Assembly (NCBI GenBank): GCA_934045905.1
Contig: OW203762.1
Span: 51,051,411-51,115,410 of the forward strand
Source of the DNA: Leuctra nigra
Taxonomy: Eukaryota; Arthropoda; Insecta; Plecoptera; Leuctridae
Length of the DNA stretch: 64,000 nucleotides
Direction of reading: 5' to 3'
In this document: positions 37,801-46,800 of the stretch, in pieces
How the letters are laid out: every line of letters starts with the position of its first letter
How positions within the stretch are numbered: position 1 is the stretch's first letter
Position numbers and translations under genes: made by a program
Notes under the pieces: generated by a model
What the model saw: only the letters and a program-made list of their open reading frames with translations
Databases searched by the model: none
What the model was told of the DNA's origin: nothing

Positions 37801-40800
37801 AGTTGCTGGTGAGTAGATAGCCAGTTGTAATAGTTGGACACGACCTCCAGGCGTCGACATAGACGTCCCTCTTCGACTACCCCTTCAACGAGTTGCTGGT
37901 GAGTAGATAGCCAGTTGTAATAGTTGGACACGACCTCCAGGCGTCGACAGAGACGTCCCTCTTCGACTACCGCTTCAACGAGTTGCTGGTGAGTAGATAG
38001 CCAGTTGTAATAGTTGGACACGACCTCCAGGCGTCGACATAGACGTCCCTCTTCGACTACCCCTTCAACGAGTTGCTGGTGAGTAGATAGCCAGTTGTAA
38101 TAGTTGGACACGACCTCCAGGCGTCGACATAGACGTCCCTCTTCGACTACCCCTTCAACGAGTTGCTCGTGAGTAGATAGATAGCCAGTTGTAATAGTTG
38201 GACACGACCTCCAGGCGTCGACATAGACGTCCCTCTTCGACTACCCCTTCAACGAGTTGCTCGTGAGTAGATAGCCAGTTGTAATAGTTGGACACGACCT
38301 CCAGGCGTCGACATAGACGTCCCTCTTCGACTACCCCTTCAACGAGTTGCTGGTGAGTAGATAGCCAGTTGTAATAGTTGGACACGACCTCCAGGCGTCG
38401 ACATAGACGTCCCTCTTCGACTACCCCTTCAACGAGTTGCTCGTGAGTAGATAGCCAGTTGTAATAGTTGGACACGACCTCCAGGCGTCGACATAGACGT
38501 CCCTCTTCGACTACCCCTTCAACGAGTTGCTGGTGAGTAGATAGCCAGTTGTAATAGTTGGACACGACGTCCAGGCGTCGACATAGACGTCCCTCTTCGA
38601 CTACCCCTTCAACGAGTTGCTCGTGAGTAGATAGCCAGTTGTAATAGTTGGACACGACCTCCAGGCGTCGACATAGACGTCCCTCTTCGACTACCCCTTC
38701 AACGAGTTGCTGGTGAGTAGATAGCCAGTTGTAATAGTTGGACACGACCTCCAGGCGTCGACATAGACGTCCCTCTTCGACTACCCCTTCAACGAGTTGC
38801 TCGTGAGTAGATAGCCAGTTGTAATAGTTGGACACGACCTCCAGGCGTCGACATAGACGTCCCTCTTCGACTACCCCTTCAACGAGTTGCTCGTGAGTAG
38901 ATAGCCAGTTGTAATAGTTGGACACGACCTCCAGGCGTCGACATAGACTTCCCTCTTCGACTACCCCTTCAACGAGTTGCTGGTGAGTAGATAGCCAGTT
39001 GTAATAGTTGGACACGACCTCCAGGCGTCGACATAGACGTCCCTCTTCGACTACCCCTTCAACGAGTTGCTCGTGAGTAGATAGCCAGTTGTAATAGTTG
39101 GACACGACCTCCAGGCGTCGACATAGACGTCCCTCTTCGACTACCCCTTCAACGAGTTGCTGGTGAGTAGATAGCCAGTTGTAATAGTTGGACACGACCT
39201 CCAGACGTCGACATAGACGTCCCTCTTCGACTACCCCTTCAACGAGTTGCTGGTGAGTAGATAGCCAGTTGTAATAGTTGGACACGACCTCCAGGCGTCG
39301 ACATAGACGTCCCTCTTCGACTACCCCTTCAACGAGTTGCTCGTGAGTAGATAGCCAGTTGTAATAGTTGGACACGACCTCCAGGCGTCGACATAGACGT
39401 CCCTCTTCGACTACCCCTTCAACGAGTTGCTCGTGAGTAGATAGCCAGTTGTAATAGTTGGACACGACCTCCAGGCGTCGACATAGACGTCCCTCTTCGA
39501 CTACCCCTTCAACGAGTTGCTGGTGAGTAGATAGCCAGTTGTAATAGTTGGACACGACCTCCAGGCGTCAACATAGACGTCCCTCTTCGACTACCCCTTC
39601 AACGAGTTGCTGGTGAGTAGATAGCCAGTTGTAATAGTTGGACACGACCTCCAGGCGTCGACATAGACGTCCCTCTTCGACTACCCCTTCAACGAGTTGC
39701 TGGTGAGTAGATAGCCAGTTGTAATAGTTGGACACGACCTCCAGGCGTCGACATAGACGTCCCTCTTCGACTACCCCTTCAACGAGTTGCTCGTGAGTAG
39801 ATAGCCAGTTGTAATAGTTGGACACGACCTCCAGGCGTCGACATAGACGTCCCTCTTCGACTACCCCTTCAACGAGTTGCTGGTGAGTAGATAGCCAGTT
39901 GTAATAGTTGGACACGACCTCCAGGCGTCGACATAGACGTCCCTCTTCGACTACCCCTTCAACGAGTTGCTCGTGAGTAGATAGCCAGTTGTAATAGTTG
40001 GACACGACCTCCAGGCGTCGACATAGACGTCCCTCTTCGACTACCCCTTCAACGAGTTGCTGGTGAGTAGATAGTCAGTTTTAATAGTTGGACACGACCT
40101 CCAGGCGTCGACATAGACGTCGCTCTTCGACTACCCCTTCAACGAGTTGCTGGTGAGTAGATAGCCAGTTGTAATAGTTGGACACGACCTCCAGGCGTCG
40201 ACATAGACGTCCCTCTTCGACTACCCCTTCAACGAGTTGCTGGTGAGTAGATAGCCAGTTGTAATAGTTGGACACGACCTCCAGGCGTCGACATAGACGT
40301 CCCTCTTCGACTACCCCTTCAACGAGTTGCTGGTGAGTAGATAGCCAGTTGTAATAGTTGGACACGACCTCCAGGCGTCGACATAGACGTCCCTCTTCGA
40401 CTACCCCTTCAACGAGTTGCTCGTGAGTAGATAGCCAGTTGTAATAGTTGGACACGACCTCCAGGCGTCGACATAGACGTCCCTCTTCGACTACCCCTTC
40501 AACGAGTTGCTCGTGAGTAGATAGCCAGTTGTAATAGTTGGACACGACCTCCAGGCGTCGACATAGACGTCCCTCTTCGACTACCCCTTCAACGAGTTGC
40601 TCGTGAGTAGATAGCCAGTTGTAATAGTTGGACACGACCTCCAGGCGTCGACATAGACGTCCCTCTTCGACTACCCCTTTAACGAGTTGCTGGTGAGTAG
40701 ATAGCCAGTTGTAATAGTTGGACACGACCTCCAGGCGTCGACATAGACGTCCCTCTTGAACGGCGTGCTCATGAGGACGACGATCATTAAAGTCTGGTGT

Positions 40801-43800
40801 AATGAGCCGGGCTCACGGCGTGCCTTGAGAATGTGAAATATCCGTGTCTCAAGTCAAGCTTAGTGTTTTGAGTCAGCTCGCGTTGACAGTTTCTAACCAG
40901 AAACACACAACTCGCCGCGTACAGAATAATTAGGGTGGATTTAAATGGAACCAGCAAGACAGTTATTCTGTTTACTTGCCTGAATCCGTTTACATGTCTC
41001 TGGAATGTAAAAGAAATTGAAGTAAATGTAATCAAGCCAATTAGTCAAGGTATAGAAGCTGTGAATTATCTGACAATTAGATTTAAAGTCAAAACTGGGG
41101 TCGATTAATGTAACAAAAAGTTGAGAAAGAAAATTACCGTCCGCGTTACCTTGTCATCGATAAAGTTTTAAACTTGATCTATTACTTGACAGTATATTGT
41201 CGCGTTCAGTAAATCAACTACAACTCAAATATCTGGTCTTTAATTAGCTTTAACACAACCAAACAAGTAAACCCTTGTTGACGCTGTTGAATCAACGCCT
41301 CTACGCAGTGACAAATAACCCCGCCCGGGCGGACAAGTTGACATTCCGCGTGAAAACTTAATTAACCTGTTGGCTTTGTTCAACGCAGACCTGGGCCGTG
41401 CTGACGAAGCGTCAGGAGATGGCGCTGCTGATGTGGCAGCACGGAGAAGAGGCCCTGGCCAAGGCGCTGGTGGCCTGCAAGCTCTACAAGGCCATGGCCC
41501 ACGAGGCGGCCGAGGACGATCTGGAGACGGAGATCTACGAGGAGCTCAGGAACTACGGCAAGGAGTTTGAAAATATCGGTAAGACAAATTGATGTTCGCG
41601 TAACATGGCAACTGCGCGAAGTGACAGCAGATTTACACGAGAAATATCAGCTTTAAAGAAACAGGGATTCTACGCCTTATTATGAAAGAGAAATTGTGAA
41701 AGTTTAGACACTTATTCTCTACTGAGTTTGACATAACAAGGATGAGAACTGAAAGTATATTTTTCAAAGCAGACAGATACGTGTGTGAAATAAACCAGTA
41801 GTCTCAAAATTATGACTTTTTGTCGATCACTTTTTTAGTTCCTTTTTTTAGTTATGTTTAACGTCGCACTATTCTGCAACTAGGCTAATGGCGCCGAATG
41901 ATTATTTATGATGATGTAAGGACGGACGGTTGATGAATATTAGTCAACGACGTCACCACTTTCCCTCGGATGTTAAATATTTATAATCTGACCATAAAGT
42001 CCCTCAAACATCTCAGTTTCATAGCAACCCTCACGTCTGTGACTCAACTCCTTCTTGTACGACGTTCTCGTCACCTGGAGATCTCGTCATGTATTCACGC
42101 GGTGTTCTTCTCCAGCGCTGGAACTGCTGGACTTCTGCTACCGACAAGACGACGATCAGACGCAGCAGCTGCTCACCTGCGAGCTGCAGAACTGGAGCGG
42201 CCAGACGTGTCTCAGTCTGGCCGTGGCAGCCAATCACAGAGCTCTGCTGGCGCATCCGTGCAGCCAGATCATCCTGGCCGACCTGTGGATGGGAGGCCTG
42301 CGCACGCGCAAGAACACCAACCTCAAAGTAAGTAGATCCCAGAGCGAGAGAAAAGTACGAGGATTTGATCATTTGATCGCATCTCACCTCTCTCTTCATG
42401 GGCAAGCCACAGATGGAAAAGTATTGATTATTTGTTTATGTTGACGATTGTTACACAGCTCTTAATATGAGTGAATTCATTAAACAGCTATGTCAAGTCT
42501 GTAATCACTAATCAGGTTTTATAAAATATTTATATTTTTTGATTTGCACTTCAACTTTTTCTACAACTTTAAGACGTTCCTCGGTCTCGAATTCTTAAAG
42601 GTAAGGAAAATGTCAAAGTTGCTGAGAGCAAAATCAGGGCAATAGGATGATCCAAATCCATTTTTATTTTTGTAAAATAAACGGATTACAGTACAGACCT
42701 GGAGATAACAAATGGCGGGCCTTTTACTGACTTACTCATATGAATCTCTGTGTAAACCGAAAACATTAACAAATATTCAATAATTTTTCATCTGTGGTCA
42801 GCCAATGAAAAAAGGAAGTCAATGCATAGGCTTAAAGTGGCAAAAGTTGAATGGTGCGAAACTTTGTTCTTACTCTGTGGATAGTCGACAAGAAGATAAA
42901 AGAAGATAAAAACACTGGATGTTTTAGATCCGAGCCGACGGCTATGCCATGTATCATTGCTATTATCTTGCAGGTAATCTTGGGGCTGATCTGCTGGCCT
43001 TACATCATCAAGATGGACTTCAAGTCCAAGGAAGAGTTGCAGCTCATGCCGCAGACTGAGGAGGAGCATCTGATTGGTCTGGAGGAGGAGAATGACAGCA
43101 CTGATGGACGCCCGACGGAGATGCATCGCAACACGGACCCCGACGCCGAGGTAGGTACCGACGCTCGCGCACGGTGGGGGCTCTGAGTACTAACAGCATA
43201 CATACCTTGCAAGTACGTTGTGTAAAAGATTGAAGAAATGTAATGAGCGTAATCTTCATTAACGTATGCTAAATAAGCATCGCAAAAGCCCACATATTCT
43301 GAAGTTATTACTTATTATGACATTCAGTTCTTGAATTATGTCGTCATATTAAAAATTAATGTACTTTATCACAATTCTTTTTATTTGAAAAATACGTTTC
43401 GTCTAGATCTCACTAGACTCATCAGGTAAAATTCTCTAGGTATATATCAAATGGTCCAAGATATAAAATTATAAAAAAAAATATTTTTAAAGAAAGTAAA
43501 CATTAATATCACCTTGGAAAATTTAGTTTTGAAGAAACTTGTTGCCTCTCATCTGAGATTTCAATGAAAATGTACTCATATCAGCTAGGCTGGCTGATCA
43601 CGCTTATTCCCTCTTTAATGAAACTTCCTTAATACAGATAATATTATCTGATGAAGTCGAGTGAGATCTTGACGAAACGTTGTATTTTCAAATGAAAAGA
43701 ATCAAGAGAAACTCCAGTTGAATATTTCATAATTTTAAAATTAATTTTACTTTTTTATAAATGCAATGCTTCTCATAAAGAGTTAATAAAATTAATTAAG

Positions 43801-46800
43801 AAATATCAAATTCTAATTAAGAATGTACTTGCAAGTTGGTGTTATAATATTGCTTTTGGGAATTGCATCTCTAACTCATGCATTTCATTAACACAAAGGA
43901 AATAAATGAATCGCTAATCTCTTTTAGAAAAGAACTCCGCGCAAAGTTAGCATCAAGAATAAAGCGTGCAGCCCGCAAGGCATCAAGGTACAAAGTCCAC
44001 ATCATCAAAGTGTTTGTTCGTTCATTTCTTGTCGTTTCATCTGTTACTTATTCGTTCGTTTCGCATTGTTCGTACTGTTGTATTTAAATTCTTCTTCAAT
44101 TTAAATCTATTTTGTTTAAAGCTTATAAATTATCTGGGACGTATCAATCGCGTTCCAGTAAACTTTAAATGCATTTTATTCACAACATAATTGTACAAAT
44201 TTCATGATACATTATTTTATGCTTGTGCCAAAGTATAATAGTGCTATTTTCATAACTAATGCAAGTTTTAAATTATTCACTCTTCTTCTCTTTTGGCTAA
44301 TGTAAGATTCTTCTTCCAAGCATCACCTGATTTCTCATCCATTTCAATCATGCATCCACATCCACTGATGATCAAGCAGGGACATAATGAATACATAATG
44401 AATGTTTCCACACCTTCACCTGCATTGCGCTGTTGCCAGTTCCTGATTGATTGGTTCAATCATGTCACTTGTCTTCCTCGTCACAGCTGAGTGACTGCAG
44501 ACAAATTACTTCTTATCACTCATTCATTCCCATGTGAATGCAATGTGGCAACAACACACACACAACTCACTACTTTGATTGGTCGAAGCTTGATTCTTTC
44601 AGTTAAATTTCATTTGTGGAAATAGTTTTTAAAAATATTACTGATATATTGTCAAACTCAAGGAGGGTCAAATGCAGCCTGTTATTTTCATATTTGGTTT
44701 GAGTAGAACATCCTGGCATGTGATTGGTTGTTGCCATGTTTATTTCAAGTTGTTTTCAGGTTGTCTTGCCTGATAAATGTTTGAATTGTTTCATATTCGT
44801 ATTGTTGACTTTCAGATTTGAACGAAACGAATTAGTTACATATACTCTCGAAGCCCACTCTTCCAGAAACTGGAACTTACTTTTTAGTTCTTTATAAATT
44901 GTATCACTCACAATGTATACAGATTTCTCCTTCCAATATCCATCGCTTCATCTGTATATAAGTCACTGTAATAAGGAACGAAAGGTTCGTTTTATGAAGG
45001 AACCGGGAACGCCAAGTTTCCTATCTTTACAAACTGTTGATCTTAGCAAACCCCGGCACTTCCACCGCAGTGTGGTTCTGAGTGTCGAGTTGTTGTTGAC
45101 TCCGTTGTTTCCGCCAGGCGCTGATCTACCACGACAGTTTCGACAACTACGGCATGCGACAGACGGTGGTGCAGGAGAACGGCAAGGTCGTCTCGGAGCC
45201 GGGGGACTACGTCAGCCAAGTCCTCCACCTCCCCATCGGTGACTACAACTTCGACATCAAGAACAAGCAGTCGCTGCGCTTCAAGAAGAAGCTCTATGAG
45301 TTTTACACGGCGCCGATCACAAAGTTCTGGGGCCACTCGGTAAATGCACACTCACTCATGTACAGGACAGACAAATGTTTAATTACAACGAAATTGACTT
45401 CCAAATATTCTTATAAAAGAATCTTTCGGTTGGTTGATACAGAGGATTTTACTTTAGATCACTTATTGCGAGGATGAGCTTTTAAAATGTAATGAGGAAA
45501 TACTACCCGAGAGATAAATATTTTGGTTTTATTGATGCTCTAATTTTCATTTTTGATAATAATCAAATCAAAATCAAATAAGATCATAATAATTCTTTGA
45601 GATATGAAAAGATGGAATGAAATATTTGAAAACTAAATTAAACAAAAGCTTAGAATTTTTAACCCTTGATCGGTCAAGAATTTAAATATTTTTGACATTC
45701 ACACATTTTATATAAATGTATAAATATTCTATCAACAAATATAGGCTTCATAGTTTACAAATTCAGAAATATCTGGTCAGTTTTGACTTTTTCAAAAGTT
45801 TCACGTAATTTGGGTTTACAATATTTTTATTTTTGCTTGGCAACAGTGTGTAGTACCTACCTAGTACCAACACGATAAAATTTCTACAAAATCATACTAC
45901 ATGTGCATTCATTTAGAAATCACGGCGAAATCCTCTGAAACAAGTAACATGGCTGGTGTTTCAGATCGCATACGTCATCTTCCTGATGCTGTACAGCTAC
46001 GTGGTTCTGGTCCGCATGGAGCCGAATCCTTCTTGGCAGGAGGTCTACGTCATCACGTACATCGGCACTCTGGCGTGCGAGAAGCTGCGAGAGATCTTCT
46101 CTTCGGAACCGGTGGCCATCAGGTACGTCACAGAGGGTTGGAAGTCTAGGGCGGTTTCTCAATTGACGCAGACGGACGACGCGGACGGACGACGGAGACG
46201 GAGACGATGTTTAGGTATGACATATTCAATCTGGCTGTAAAGTTCGTTCACGATAAGAATTTCACTGACGTTTTAGTCGATCACGTCGTTCATTGGTCAG
46301 TCACTTGAACACTGCCCTGTCAATGGCAAGACTTTCTTCTTTGTATTATTGAAATTGTATAAATTATGTCAAATACACTATTTTTATTATTAGAAAATAT
46401 TAGAAAAATTCAATCAAATTGATTTATTTCCATCTACAGTCGTATTATACATAGTTTTGGATTATTCTATTGATATTTTCATATGTAGGAATACAATTGT
46501 TCATTTGACTACAGTAGTATCTACACGGCCGCCATTACGGCTTGCAATTCTAATCGTGAATGAACTTTATAACATTGTATCCGTCTCCGTCGTCCGTCCG
46601 CGTCGTCCGTCCGCGTCAATTGTGCATCGGCCTATAGCGTACACATGTTGTTGATGATTGTTTAAAATCAGTTAGTGATTTCCTTTTATTTTTCGTTTTT
46701 GTTTTACGTTTTACAATGCATTTCACTTTTCAAAAGTATTTTTTAATATTAAATTTCTCGCTGCATTTTTAATCTTTTAAAATAAGTTGGCTAGTAAGTG

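Noticed and set aside
30925..40725. Long minus-strand open frames encoding 20-residue repeats as real genes
   Set aside because: They follow from a 60-bp tandem repeat lacking stops in one frame. The repeat derives from the plus-strand Trpm exon 11 junction, and no promoter, initiator context or homology supports a protein.
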